DNA of 64,000 bases from Amycolatopsis acidicola (GTDB taxonomy: Bacteria > Actinomycetota > Actinomycetes > Mycobacteriales > Pseudonocardiaceae): NCBI RefSeq assembly GCF_007713735.2, contig NZ_VMNW02000007.1, positions 1 through 64,000 of the forward strand, given 5' to 3'. Numbering within the stretch: position 1 is the stretch's first letter; each line of letters opens with the position of its first letter. Positions 35,622-44,534 of this stretch are shown here, piece after piece. Below the pieces are notes generated by a model that worked only from the letters and a program-made list of their open reading frames with translations, made no database searches and was not told where the DNA came from. A program made the position numbers and the translations under genes.

Positions 35622-36355
35622 TCGCGAACCCGTCGCCGGGGGAAGGGCATGCCGGCGACGTTCGCCGTCGCACCGCCGTCCACCGGGATCACCGCACCGG
35701 AGAGATAAGTGGTTTCGGTGCCGCACAGGACAGCGATGACGGACGCGACTTCGCGGCGCGTGGCCAGGCGCTGTTGGGGTAGCTCGACCCGGGATTCCTC
35801 GCTGAAGGCTTCACGGACCCCGTCCATCATCCCGGTTTCGGTCGAGCCGGGGCAGACACAGTTGACCCGGATCCCGTAGCGGGCATAGTCCACAGCCCAG
35901 GACCGGGTCAACGCCACGACCGCGCCCTTGGACGCGGTATAGCCGTCGGCCCAGGTCATGGCTCCGATTCCGGCCACGCTGCCGAGCGTGACGATCGCGC
36001 CGGCATCGGCGATGTGCGGGTAGAAGGCGCGCACGCTGAGCATGGTGCCGGTGAGGTTGATGTCCAGTGTCCGATGCCAGGCGTCGAGGTCGAGCCGCTG
36101 GGCCGGGCCGTCGGCGGGGCGCAGGTTCACCCCGGCCGCGGTGACCAGCGCGTTGATCTTCCCGATCTCGGTGGCCACTTCCACCTGGCGGTCGGCATCG
36201 GTGACGTCGACGACGTGGTGCACCGCCCCGGGGACGCCTTTCCCGGCACGGTCGAGGGTGTGCACGGTCCACCCCTGTTCGAGCAGGCATTCCGCGGTCG
36301 CGCCGCCGATGCCCATCGCGCCGCCGGTGACGACGGCAGTCAGGTTCTCAGGCAT
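35618..36355 (-). CDS. SDR-family oxidoreductase
   Basis: A 245-residue short-chain dehydrogenase. GGAMGIG is the dinucleotide loop, and Asp41 after the second strand suggests NAD(H). TLGSVAG and Y-T-A-S-K give the Ser-Tyr-Lys set. The C-terminus is GAVIPVDGGATANVAG. It is coupled to the lyase gene downstream and overlaps the DUF35 gene upstream by 8 bases. It probably oxidises a 3-hydroxyacyl-CoA or a sugar-acid-like intermediate of this operon. Confidence 0.86.
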   Translation of the reverse strand: MPENLTAVVTGGAMGIGGATAECLLEQGWTVHTLDRAGKGVPGAVHHVVDVTDADRQVEVATEIGKINALVTAAGVNLRPADGPAQRLDLDAWHRTLDINLTGTMLSVRAFYPHIADAGAIVTLGSVAGIGAMTWADGYTASKGAVVALTRSWAVDYARYGIRVNCVCPGSTETGMMDGVREAFSEESRVELPQQRLATRREVASVIAVLCGTETTYLSGAVIPVDGGATANVAGMPFPRRRVRE

Positions 36356-36770
36356 CGTCCCCCCTGTCGAGCGCGAAGACCGGCAGCACGGTGCCGGTGC
36401 CCTCCACCGGGTGGAACCGGACGGCGACCCGGTCGCCACATTCCACTTCGGACGCTCCGGGACCGACGATGTTGGTCATCAGCTGGACTCCTTCGTCGAG
36501 CCGGACGACGGCCAGCACGTACGGCACGAGAGTTTCGAAGCCGCTCGGCGGACCGGCGACCTGCTCGCTGTAGGTGTAGACCTCGCCGCGTCCGGCGGAC
36601 TCCCGCCAGCCGAGGTCTTCACTGAGACAGGCCGGGCACAGTCGCTTCGGGTACATGATCGCGACCTGGCACGAATTGCAGGTCTGGTACACCAGCCGGC
36701 CGTCGCGGGCCGCGTCCCAGAACGGGGCGGTCCAGGCCGTGGGCGCGGGGATCGGTCGGGGGGTCGTCAT
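36348..36770 (-). CDS. OB-fold DUF35 protein with intact zinc ribbon
   Basis: A 140-residue protein with C31-N-S-C34 and C45-P-A-C48, a complete four-Cys zinc ribbon, followed by the OB fold (GEVYTYSEQ, YVLAVVRLDEGVQLM). The preceding thiolase-fold gene ends 5 bases upstream, so the two proteins are a likely complex. It contrasts with the first DUF35 of the window (11795-12244), whose ribbon lacks half the Cys ligands. Confidence 0.85.
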   Translation of the reverse strand: MTTPRPIPAPTAWTAPFWDAARDGRLVYQTCNSCQVAIMYPKRLCPACLSEDLGWRESAGRGEVYTYSEQVAGPPSGFETLVPYVLAVVRLDEGVQLMTNIVGPGASEVECGDRVAVRFHPVEGTGTVLPVFALDRGDDA

Positions 36771-36775
36771 CTGGG

Positions 36776-37951
36776 TCAGCGCTCCTTCGACAGCACGGTG
36801 ACGTGGGAATCCATCCAGGTGCCGCCGGACGCGGTCTCGACCGCGTTGACGGCGTCCGGTACCTGGCGCTCGCCGGCTTTGCCCATCAGCTGGCGGAAGG
36901 CTTCCACCAGCACGGCGATACCTCCACCGACGCCTGTGTGCCCCTGGGACAGCATGCCGCCGTTGGTGGTCATCGGCATGACCCCGCCGGGCGAGGTGTG
37001 CCCGGCGGCGACGAAGGCACCCGCGCGTTCGCCGCGGCACAGTCCCAGTGCGTCCATCGCGGTCAAAGCGAACACGGGATAGGCGTCGTAGCAGGCCGCG
37101 AGGTGGATGTCCTCGGGCGTCAGCCCGGAATCCTGATAGGCCAGCCGGGCCGCTTCCGGGAAGCCGAGATTCGCCAGATCGGTGTCCTGGGACAGCGTGT
37201 AGTGGGTGACCAGCGAGCCGTGCCCGCGGACATAGACCGGCGTGCTCGTGATCGCCTCCGCGTCCGCCACCGGGGCCACGATGTAGGCCGCGGCACCGTC
37301 GGCGAGCATGTTGCACTCTCGCGACCGCAGCGGCGTGGCGATCATCTTGCTGTTGAGGACCTGCTCGACGGTGAGGTCGTCGCGGTACATCGCGTGCGGG
37401 TTGAGCTTGGCCCATTCCCGCAGCGACACGCACACCGCGGCCAGCTCCTCCTCCGATGTCTTGGTCTCGTGCATGTAGCGGCGAGAGACCATCGCCCCGA
37501 CTGCGTTCATGTTGTGCCCGTATGGCCGCTCCCATTCCTCGGAGACGCCGGTCGTCGCGAACAGGTCCACACCGCGCTGCGGCGGAAGCGAGCCGACCTT
37601 GTCCGAGTGCACGCACAGGATGCGTTTCGCGGTTCCGGAGCTCACGAGCGCCTCGGCGACGGCCAGCATGGTGGAACTGGTAGCGCCACCTGACATGACC
37701 TGCACGTTCATCGCCGCGCTGCGGAGCATGCCGAGTTCCTCGCACAGTCGCGAGAACACCAGGTCCACATTGAACTGCCGCGACGCCAGCGCACCGGTGG
37801 GGATGACCACGTCGATGTCGCGGGGGCTCAATCCGGCGTCGCGCAGCGCGGCCGCCGCGCTGAGCACCGCCGCCTCGATTTCGCTGCGGTCGGGGAACCG
37901 TCCGGTCGGGACCTCGCCGATCCCGACAACCGCTGCCGTCGCGGCACGCAT
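36776..37951 (-). CDS. Thiolase-fold protein lacking the nucleophilic Cys
   Basis: A 391-residue thiolase-superfamily member. Where thiolases have the reactive Cys, this one reads QVMSGGATSST (about residues 84-94), without Cys. The C-terminal QGHTGVGGG holds a His corresponding to the thiolase GHP motif. It pairs with the DUF35 gene immediately downstream. A lipid-transfer-protein-type aldolase or acetyltransferase role is likely. The ATG at 37951 has GAGGAG seven bases upstream; the open frame further upstream crosses the operator region and was not used. Confidence 0.83.
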   Translation of the reverse strand: MRAATAAVVGIGEVPTGRFPDRSEIEAAVLSAAAALRDAGLSPRDIDVVIPTGALASRQFNVDLVFSRLCEELGMLRSAAMNVQVMSGGATSSTMLAVAEALVSSGTAKRILCVHSDKVGSLPPQRGVDLFATTGVSEEWERPYGHNMNAVGAMVSRRYMHETKTSEEELAAVCVSLREWAKLNPHAMYRDDLTVEQVLNSKMIATPLRSRECNMLADGAAAYIVAPVADAEAITSTPVYVRGHGSLVTHYTLSQDTDLANLGFPEAARLAYQDSGLTPEDIHLAACYDAYPVFALTAMDALGLCRGERAGAFVAAGHTSPGGVMPMTTNGGMLSQGHTGVGGGIAVLVEAFRQLMGKAGERQVPDAVNAVETASGGTWMDSHVTVLSKER

Positions 37952-37989
37952 CGCATCACTCCTCTGTGGCACCAATGAGTCACCGGAAG

Positions 37990-38004
37990 CGTACGAGCGT
38001 ACGA
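37990..38004. promoter_or_regulatory. CGTACG-type operator, copy 1
   Basis: CGTACGAGCGTACGA lies 39-53 bases upstream of the thiolase-fold gene start. Its exact reverse complement occurs at 38099-38113. Two CGTACG boxes are 2 bases apart, a dyad of the size used by TetR-family repressors. Confidence 0.65.
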
Positions 38005-38098
38005 ATAATTCCGTCAACTCGTCGCGCAAAGGTCCACCGAAAACCCATTTACGTGCTCGTACTATGTAATCACCCATTAAAATATCGATGGTTGTGAC

Positions 38099-38113
38099 TC
38101 GTACGCTCGTACG
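38099..38113. promoter_or_regulatory. CGTACG-type operator, copy 2
   Basis: TCGTACGCTCGTACG is the exact reverse complement of 37990-38004 and lies 58-72 bases before the binding-protein gene. A weaker relative (CGTGCTCGTAC at 38052-38062) lies between. One regulator could therefore control both divergent operons; the TetR protein at 44535-45236 is the local candidate. Confidence 0.65.
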
Positions 38114-38170
38114 GTAACTTGCCCACTCGACAGCAGTTGCAAGGCTCGGACGACCTCAAAGGAGAGGCCC

Positions 38171-39358
38171 ATGGCCGCCATGCACACTTCGAAACACGTC
38201 CGCCCGGTACTGGCACTCGCCGCACTCGGTCTGGCGCTGATCACCAGTGCCTGCGGGGCAGGCGCATCCGCGCCCAAGGTCCCCACCGACCCCGCCACCC
38301 TCAAGACCGTCGACACCGCGGTACAGCAGGCTTACACCGGTACCGACCGGCCGATGCCCACCTCGGCTCCGCCGATCCGGCCCGCCCAGAACCTGTGGAT
38401 CATCTCCTGCAGCCAGAGCGCACCGGGCTGCGCCACCCCGACCCTCGCGATGCAGACCGCGGCACAGAAGGTCGGCTGGACGGCCACGGTGGCGGACGGG
38501 AAGCTCGACTTCTCCACCTACAGCAACCTCATCCGCCAGGCGATCGCGGCCAAGGCCGATGCGATCACACTGGTGGCCATCGACTGCGGCTCCGTTCAGC
38601 AGCCGCTGCAAGAGGCCCGTGCCGCGGGCGTCAAGATCTACGGCCTGCTGAGCTTCGACTGCGACGATCCCACTGTCCGGGGTCAGAAACTGTTCGACGG
38701 AAGTCTCGGCCTCGGCGGTGGCACGACGCCACTGGCCGACTACCTGCGCGGACTCGGCGCCACCGCCGCCAACTACATCATCAACCGCACCAACGGCGCC
38801 GCGGTCGTCGTCGAGATCCACGAAGACGACGTGCTGTTCGACAAGTACGTCGGGGAGGGCTTCGAAAAGGCACTCGCAGCCTGCTCGGGATGCGCCTCGA
38901 ACAAGGTCGCGATCACCGCCGCCGATTACGCGGGCACCGCCGTGCAGTCGAAAGCGGCAGCCGGCATCGCCCGCCAGCCCAACGCCAACGCCGTGTTCTC
39001 CCCGGTCGACGCGCTGATCACCCTCGGCGTCGGACAGGCATCCCGCGCCCTCCCCCAAGGTTCCATCCTGGCCGGAATCGGCGGCCTGCCGCCCAACGTG
39101 GAACAGATCGCCGCCGGCGGTCCGCAGACCTTCGTGGCCGGCCTGCCGTTCACCCGCATCGGCTGGGCCGCCGTCGACGACCTCAACCGCATACTGCGGA
39201 ACCAGCCCCAAGTCGACCAGGGCATAGGCACCCAGGCCATCGATGCCCAGCACAACCTGCCCAAGAAACCCGCCTTCTACGACGGAAACGTCAACGCCGA
39301 AGGCGCACCCGCCACGGACTACGTCGCCGCGTACGGCAAACTTTGGAATCTCGCATGA
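38171..39358 (+). CDS. Ribose-type ABC substrate-binding lipoprotein, Cys-rich
   Basis: A 395-residue lipoprotein with signal peptide and lipobox TSAC near residue 28. The mature domain is of the sugar-binding type, with alternating beta-alpha units (IISCSQSAPGC, AIDCGSVQQPLQEARAAGVKIYG). Six Cys lie after the lipidated one, including C-x6-C and C-x2-C pairs, which is many for this family and suggests disulfides. The ATG at 38171 has AAAGGAG upstream. The ATPase gene overlaps its stop codon. The ligand is unknown; the acyl-CoA ligase and lactonase downstream suggest an organic acid or lactone. Confidence 0.85.
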   Translation: MAAMHTSKHVRPVLALAALGLALITSACGAGASAPKVPTDPATLKTVDTAVQQAYTGTDRPMPTSAPPIRPAQNLWIISCSQSAPGCATPTLAMQTAAQKVGWTATVADGKLDFSTYSNLIRQAIAAKADAITLVAIDCGSVQQPLQEARAAGVKIYGLLSFDCDDPTVRGQKLFDGSLGLGGGTTPLADYLRGLGATAANYIINRTNGAAVVVEIHEDDVLFDKYVGEGFEKALAACSGCASNKVAITAADYAGTAVQSKAAAGIARQPNANAVFSPVDALITLGVGQASRALPQGSILAGIGGLPPNVEQIAAGGPQTFVAGLPFTRIGWAAVDDLNRILRNQPQVDQGIGTQAIDAQHNLPKKPAFYDGNVNAEGAPATDYVAAYGKLWNLA

Positions 39359-40917
39359 GGGCGGCACCAGCCAACCGGGCCACGAGTCCGGTCCGCGCCG
39401 AACCGGCGCTGGAAGCGCTCGCGGTGTCGAAGACCTACACGGCGGCCCCTGTGCTGGAGCAGGCCGCTCTACGGCTCCACTACGGCGAAGTGCACGCATT
39501 GCTGGGCGGGAACGGCAGCGGTAAATCCACCTTGATCAAGATCCTCGCCGGAGTGGTGCCCGCCGACCCTGGCGGCACCGTGACCGTCGCGGGCGAGCAG
39601 TCCGCGCTCAAACACTGGACTCCGGGCGAGGCGCGCCGCCGGCACCTGCGATTCATCCATCAGGATCTCGGCCTGGTTCCTGATCTCACGATCGCCGAAA
39701 ACCTCTTCCTGGAGGCACGTCTGGGTGCTCGCCGCGGACTGATCTCGTGGCGGCGAATCCACCGCGGCGCAACGGAAGTCCTGCGCCGCTTCGACCTCGA
39801 CGTCGACCCCGCCGGCAGGACCGCCGATCTCACTCTCGCCGAACAAACGCTGCTCGCCGCCGCGCGGGCTCTGCACGACGTGGCCGACGACGCGCGCGCT
39901 GTCGTCATCCTCGACGAACCGACGGCGGCGTTGCCGTCCGGCCAGGCCGAACAGCTCATGTCCGCCATCCGTTCCTACGCCGACCGAGGCCACGCGATCC
40001 TTGTGGTCACCCACCGGCTCGGCGAGGTGGTGTCCGTATGCGACCGGATCACCGTGCTGCGCCAGGGACGCGTCGTCCACCATGGACCGCTGGCCGATCG
40101 GCGGTCGGAGGATGACCTCGGCCGGCTCATCACAGGCGTCGATGCCGCCGCGGAGTCACGCCATGGCGTCGCGCACGGTGCCGCACCCGGCACCACCGAC
40201 GATGGTCTGAAACTGACCGGTGTCGCCACCGCGTCCCTGCGCCCGGTCGACCTCGCCGTGCGTCCCGGCGAAGTCGTCGGGCTCGTGGATGCCGGTGGTC
40301 GCACCGGTCCGTGCATCCTCCGGGCGGTGTTCGGGCTCGAAGCGGTGACCGCGGGCACCGTCGAACTCGGTGGCCGGAAGCAGCGGCTACGTACTCCTGG
40401 GCGGGCTATGGCGCGCGGGATCGCGTACTTGCCGGGGCAACGCCTGCGCGATGCCCTGTTCCCAGGCTTGCCGGTGAGTGCGAACGTCCTCATCGGCTCG
40501 CTTCCGCGCCACTGCCGGGCCGGTGTGCTGTCGCGCCGCCGCGAACGACGCACGGTGGACCGGGCGATCAAGGACTTCGGCGTCTGGCCGCCCGACGCCG
40601 CGGCCGAGGTCACCAGCCTGTCCGGCGGCAACCAGCAGAAGGTCTCGGTTGCCCGGTGGATGATCCGGTCGCCGCGCTATCTCCTGCTCGAAGAACCCAC
40701 CCAAGGCGTCGACATCGGCGCCCGCGCGGAGATCTGGGATCTCATCGGCGGCGCCGTTCGCGATGGCGCCGCGGCCTTGGTCGTCAGCTCGGACTACCAG
40801 GAACTGGCCGCCCATTGCCACCGGGTGCTCGTGTACGCCCGCGGCGAACTCGTCACCACGCTCACCGGCGCGGACCTCACCGTTCCCGCCATCGCGGAGG
40901 TAGTTCATCATGCCTGA
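39355..40917 (+). CDS. Ribose-type ABC transporter ATPase (RbsA-like)
   Basis: A 520-residue tandem ATPase. NBD1: Walker A GGNGSGKST, Walker B VVILDEPTAAL, His in VTHRL, weak signature LTLAEQT. NBD2: broken Walker A (DAGGRTGP), signature LSGGNQQK, Walker B YLLLEEPTQGVD. The ATG at 39355 overlaps the binding-protein stop (ATGA). The open frame continues upstream through the binding-protein gene but only as an out-of-frame shadow. It is coupled to the permease by an 8-base overlap. Confidence 0.9.
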   Translation: MRAAPANRATSPVRAEPALEALAVSKTYTAAPVLEQAALRLHYGEVHALLGGNGSGKSTLIKILAGVVPADPGGTVTVAGEQSALKHWTPGEARRRHLRFIHQDLGLVPDLTIAENLFLEARLGARRGLISWRRIHRGATEVLRRFDLDVDPAGRTADLTLAEQTLLAAARALHDVADDARAVVILDEPTAALPSGQAEQLMSAIRSYADRGHAILVVTHRLGEVVSVCDRITVLRQGRVVHHGPLADRRSEDDLGRLITGVDAAAESRHGVAHGAAPGTTDDGLKLTGVATASLRPVDLAVRPGEVVGLVDAGGRTGPCILRAVFGLEAVTAGTVELGGRKQRLRTPGRAMARGIAYLPGQRLRDALFPGLPVSANVLIGSLPRHCRAGVLSRRRERRTVDRAIKDFGVWPPDAAAEVTSLSGGNQQKVSVARWMIRSPRYLLLEEPTQGVDIGARAEIWDLIGGAVRDGAAALVVSSDYQELAAHCHRVLVYARGELVTTLTGADLTVPAIAEVVHHA

Positions 40918-41965
40918 CTTACAGCAGCACGCGCGGACAGACGCCGCACACTCCACCGCTGACCAGACGCCCACCGCCAACACCCGCGCCCGGGGCGCCC
41001 GACGCGGGTTGGGGCTGGTCGAACGCTACGCCGTTCCCGGCCTGCTCGTCGTGCTGGTGATCGGGTTCTCCTCGTTCCCGGCGACGGCTGCCGCCTTCCC
41101 CACCCGGACCAACATCCAGAACCTGTTCTCCGGGCAGGCCGTACTCGGGATCGCCGCGATCGCCGTGCTGATCCCGATCATCGCCGGCAAATACGATCTG
41201 TCTGTCGGGGCGGTGCTCGGCGCGTCGTCGTTGCTCGGCGCCGGGCTGATGGCGCGCAACGGCATCCCCCCGTCGGCCGCGATCCTCATCGTTCTCGCGG
41301 CCGGGATCGTCATCGGGTTCGTGAACGGGTACGTCGTGGCGTATCTCGGCGTCAACTCCTTGATCGTGACCACGGCGACCGCGACGGTCATTTCGGGATT
41401 CGTCCTGTGGTACAGCCAATCCCAGGTGATCACCGGCATTCCGCTGTCGATCACCGACGCCGCCATCGGCGAGTGGCTGGGAGTGCCCAAACTCGTGTTC
41501 GGTTTCGCCCTGATAGCCGTGCTCGCGTACCTGATGCTGCGTTTCACGCCGTACGGCCGCTACATCTATGCCATCGGCTCCAATTCCCGTGCCGCCGGGC
41601 TCGTCGGCCTCAACGTCCCCCGGCTCACCTGCAGCACATTGGTACTCAGCTCCGCACTCGCCGCGCTGGCGGGGATCGCCCAACTGGGCCTGCAAGGGTC
41701 GGCCAGCCCCCAGCTCGGCCCCGGGTTCACGCTGCCCGCGTTGTCCGCGGTCTTCCTCGGCAGCACCACGATCCGCCCGGGCACCTTCAACGTGGCCGGC
41801 ACCGTCATCGCGGTCTACCTGGTCGCCGTCATCGTCAACGGCCTGACCCTGGCCGGGGCTTCCGACTGGGTCCAGCCGGCCTTCAACGGACTGGCCCTGC
41901 TGGCGGCGGTCATCCTCGCCGCCGTGATCAGCCGCCGCCGGGCGCGCCGCGCACCGGCTACCTGA
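40910..41965 (+). CDS. Ribose-type ABC transporter permease (RbsC-like)
   Basis: A 351-residue membrane protein with a long polar N-terminus (about 40 residues) and then eight or more hydrophobic segments. PIIAGKYDLSVGAVLG and SAVFLGSTTIRPGTFNVAGT are the family signatures. It overlaps the ATPase gene by 8 bases. It forms one importer with the two preceding genes, second of its type in this window and only distantly similar to the first (21113-24857). Confidence 0.9.
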   Translation: MPDLQQHARTDAAHSTADQTPTANTRARGARRGLGLVERYAVPGLLVVLVIGFSSFPATAAAFPTRTNIQNLFSGQAVLGIAAIAVLIPIIAGKYDLSVGAVLGASSLLGAGLMARNGIPPSAAILIVLAAGIVIGFVNGYVVAYLGVNSLIVTTATATVISGFVLWYSQSQVITGIPLSITDAAIGEWLGVPKLVFGFALIAVLAYLMLRFTPYGRYIYAIGSNSRAAGLVGLNVPRLTCSTLVLSSALAALAGIAQLGLQGSASPQLGPGFTLPALSAVFLGSTTIRPGTFNVAGTVIAVYLVAVIVNGLTLAGASDWVQPAFNGLALLAAVILAAVISRRRARRAPAT

Positions 41966-42030
41966 CCGTTCCGTTCCCCGGATCGTTCCCGACGCCGTTT
42001 ACAGTGCACAACCAGCAAGGAGTGAAAAGC

Positions 42031-42879
42031 ATGGACAAGCCGGAACTTTTCCTCAGCGGTCTCCGCTTCCCCGAAGGCAGCCGTTGGCACGAGGGACGCC
42101 TGTACTTCTCCGATATGCACACCGGGCAGGTCCTGGCCGTGCACCCGGATACCGCCGAACTGACCGAAGTGACCTGCCTCGACGGCCAGCCCAGCGGGCT
42201 CGGCTGGACGGCCGACGGCGCGCTGGTGGTCAGCTCGATGCTCGACAACAAGGTCTACAAAGCCGCGGCGGACGGGTCGTTGAGTATCTGGGCCGACGTG
42301 TCCCCGCTGACCAGCTGGCCGACCAACGAGCTGTGCGTCAGCCCGGGCGGCCACGGCTACCTGGGCGGTTTCGGGTACGACTTCTACCACGAGGCCACCC
42401 CCCAGCCAGGGCAGCTGTGGCACATCGCCCCGGATGGCTCAGTGTCTCTCGGCGCCGACGGTTTCACCTTTCCGAACGGCACCGTGATCCTGCCCGGCAC
42501 CAGCACCTTGGTCGTCGCCGAGACGTGGGGCCACCGCCTGACGGCCTTCGACATCGGACCGGACGGCGCGCTCACCAACCGGCGCGAATGGGCGAAGCTG
42601 TGGGCGGACAGCACCGCTGACGGTCTCACCGTCGACCGCGAGCACGGCATCTGGATCTCCTCCATCGTCGAGCACAAGTTCGTCCGCGTGGTCGAGGGCG
42701 GGAGGATCACCGCCGAGATCGACATGGGTGACGAGCTCGCCGTGGACTGCGCGCTCGGCGGTGCCGACGGGCGCACCCTGTACCTCTCGACCTCCAACAG
42801 CTGGCACCCGGCCGAGACCGCCGTCCGCGAAGGACGTGTTTACCGAGTCCGGGTCGAGGTCCCCGGTCCCTCGGACTGA
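42031..42879 (+). CDS. SMP-30/gluconolactonase-family lactonase
   Basis: A 282-residue six-bladed beta-propeller. GLRFPEGSRWHEGRLYFSD carries the first metal-binding Glu. LDGQPSGLGW, FPNGTVILPG and ADGLTVDREHGIW (the SMP-30 Asp region) follow in family order. Such enzymes open sugar-type and other lactones to hydroxy acids. The ATG at 42031 has AAGGAG eight bases upstream. Placed between the importer and an acyl-CoA ligase, it may open an imported lactone before CoA activation. Confidence 0.86.
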   Translation: MDKPELFLSGLRFPEGSRWHEGRLYFSDMHTGQVLAVHPDTAELTEVTCLDGQPSGLGWTADGALVVSSMLDNKVYKAAADGSLSIWADVSPLTSWPTNELCVSPGGHGYLGGFGYDFYHEATPQPGQLWHIAPDGSVSLGADGFTFPNGTVILPGTSTLVVAETWGHRLTAFDIGPDGALTNRREWAKLWADSTADGLTVDREHGIWISSIVEHKFVRVVEGGRITAEIDMGDELAVDCALGGADGRTLYLSTSNSWHPAETAVREGRVYRVRVEVPGPSD

Positions 42880-42925
42880 CCTTCGACGAGCTCCGAAGCC
42901 ACGACACCGCACAGAGGAAAACACC

Positions 42926-44485
42926 GTGGACATCTCGTTCTTTCTCCGCCACATGCACGGCGACCTCGCCCGCTTCGAGCCCGACCGGCCCGCGCTCAGC
43001 CTCGGCGACTCCGCTCCGGTCACCTACCGAGAGCTCGGGGAACGCGCCAACGCCTATGCGCGCAAGCTTCTCGAACTCGGTGTGGAGCACGGCGATCGCG
43101 TCGGCATTCTCATGTACAACAGCGTCGAATACTGGATCGCGTACTTCGCGATCACGCGCATCGGTGCCATCGCGGTCCGGCTCAACTTCCGGCTCGCCCG
43201 TGATGAGCTCGACTACGTGCTCAACGATTCCGGAACCACCGTCCTGCTCGCGGACACCGACCTCCTGCGGCCGCTGGACACGCTGCGTGCCCGGATCCCG
43301 GTGCGCTCGTACCTGGCCTTCGGCGGCGGTGTCACCGAACGGCCGGCCTGGGCGTTGCCGTGGTCCGATCTCGAGGACAACCCCACGAGCGAGCTCGACA
43401 GGCCGCTCCCGGCCGGCGACGACGGCGCCATGATCATGTACACCTCGGGCACCACAGGCCGCCCGAAGGGCGTGCTGTGGTCGCACGGCATCACCGCGTG
43501 GTGGGCCGCCATGCAGATCATCGAGTGGAAGTACGAAGCCGAGTCGGTGATGATGGTGACCGGCCCGCTCTACCACATCGGCGGGCTCGAGAACTACATG
43601 CTGCCCACCCTCGCCATGGGCGGTCACGGCGTGATGGCCCGCAGCAAGAACTTCGACCTCCGCCGCACGCTGGAGATCGCCTCCGCGAAGGGTGTTACCG
43701 ACCTGCTGCTCTTCCCCGTCATGATCAACCAGTTCGTCGCCGACGACTCGCTTCACGAGATCGACCTGTCCCGCGTGCGACGTATCTTCACCGGCGGGGA
43801 CGCGCTCCCGCCATCGGTCTGCGAAAAGCTCAAGGTAAGGCTGCCGCGGGCAGACCTGATCCAGCTGTACGGGCTCACCGAAGGCACCCCGATGGCGACC
43901 TGCAGCGCGCCCGGCATGGGCTACGCCCGGCCGGCGAGCGTCGGCCGCGCCTATCCCTTCGTCGAGGTGTCGGTGCGCGACGAACTCGGCGATCCGGTTC
44001 CGCCCGGCGCGGTCGGGGAGATCTGGACCCGCAGCCCGGCCAACTCGCTCGGCTACTGGAACCAGCCGGAAGAAACCGCTCGCACCTTCACCGACGGCTG
44101 GTGCCACACCGGCGACCTCGGCGTGGTCGAAGACGGGACGTTGTCCATCGCCGGCCGGAAGAAAGACATGATCCGCAGCGGTGGCGAGAACATTTCAGCG
44201 GCCGAGGTGGAAGACGTCCTGTTGCAGCACCCGGCCGTCGGGGACGCCGCTGTGGTGGGCATCCCGGACCCCACCTACGTCGAAGCCGTCTGCGCCGTCG
44301 TCGTCACCAATGGCACACCGGTCAGCGCCGAGGAACTCATCGACCACTGTCGCACCCGGCTCGCCGGGTTCAAGAAGCCGCGAAAAGTCCTCTTCATGGA
44401 CGAACTGCCGCGCACGCCTTCACAGAAGATCCAGAAGTTCAAGATCCGTGAACTGATCTCCGCGGGAGCGCTTCGAACCAGCTGA
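42926..44485 (+). CDS. Acyl-CoA ligase (AMP-forming, FadD/long-chain or aryl type)
   Basis: A 519-residue ANL-superfamily ligase. MYTSGTTGRPKG is the ATP loop, YGLTEGTP the adenine/substrate motif, TGDLGVVEDG the ribose-binding Asp region, and TPSQKIQKFKIRE carries the C-terminal lysine. The GTG at 42926 has GAGGA seven bases upstream. It probably activates the acid generated by the upstream lactonase. It is followed by a TetR regulator. Confidence 0.87.
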   Translation: MDISFFLRHMHGDLARFEPDRPALSLGDSAPVTYRELGERANAYARKLLELGVEHGDRVGILMYNSVEYWIAYFAITRIGAIAVRLNFRLARDELDYVLNDSGTTVLLADTDLLRPLDTLRARIPVRSYLAFGGGVTERPAWALPWSDLEDNPTSELDRPLPAGDDGAMIMYTSGTTGRPKGVLWSHGITAWWAAMQIIEWKYEAESVMMVTGPLYHIGGLENYMLPTLAMGGHGVMARSKNFDLRRTLEIASAKGVTDLLLFPVMINQFVADDSLHEIDLSRVRRIFTGGDALPPSVCEKLKVRLPRADLIQLYGLTEGTPMATCSAPGMGYARPASVGRAYPFVEVSVRDELGDPVPPGAVGEIWTRSPANSLGYWNQPEETARTFTDGWCHTGDLGVVEDGTLSIAGRKKDMIRSGGENISAAEVEDVLLQHPAVGDAAVVGIPDPTYVEAVCAVVVTNGTPVSAEELIDHCRTRLAGFKKPRKVLFMDELPRTPSQKIQKFKIRELISAGALRTS

Positions 44486-44534
44486 AACCCCCTGGGTAAC
44501 GTGGTCTCGACAGCACTGTGGAGGAGGCGACCCC

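Noticed and set aside
38119..40917. Apparent 932-residue ABC protein extending the ATPase upstream
   Set aside because: The upstream 400 residues are an out-of-frame reading of the binding-protein gene; the ATPase starts at 39355.
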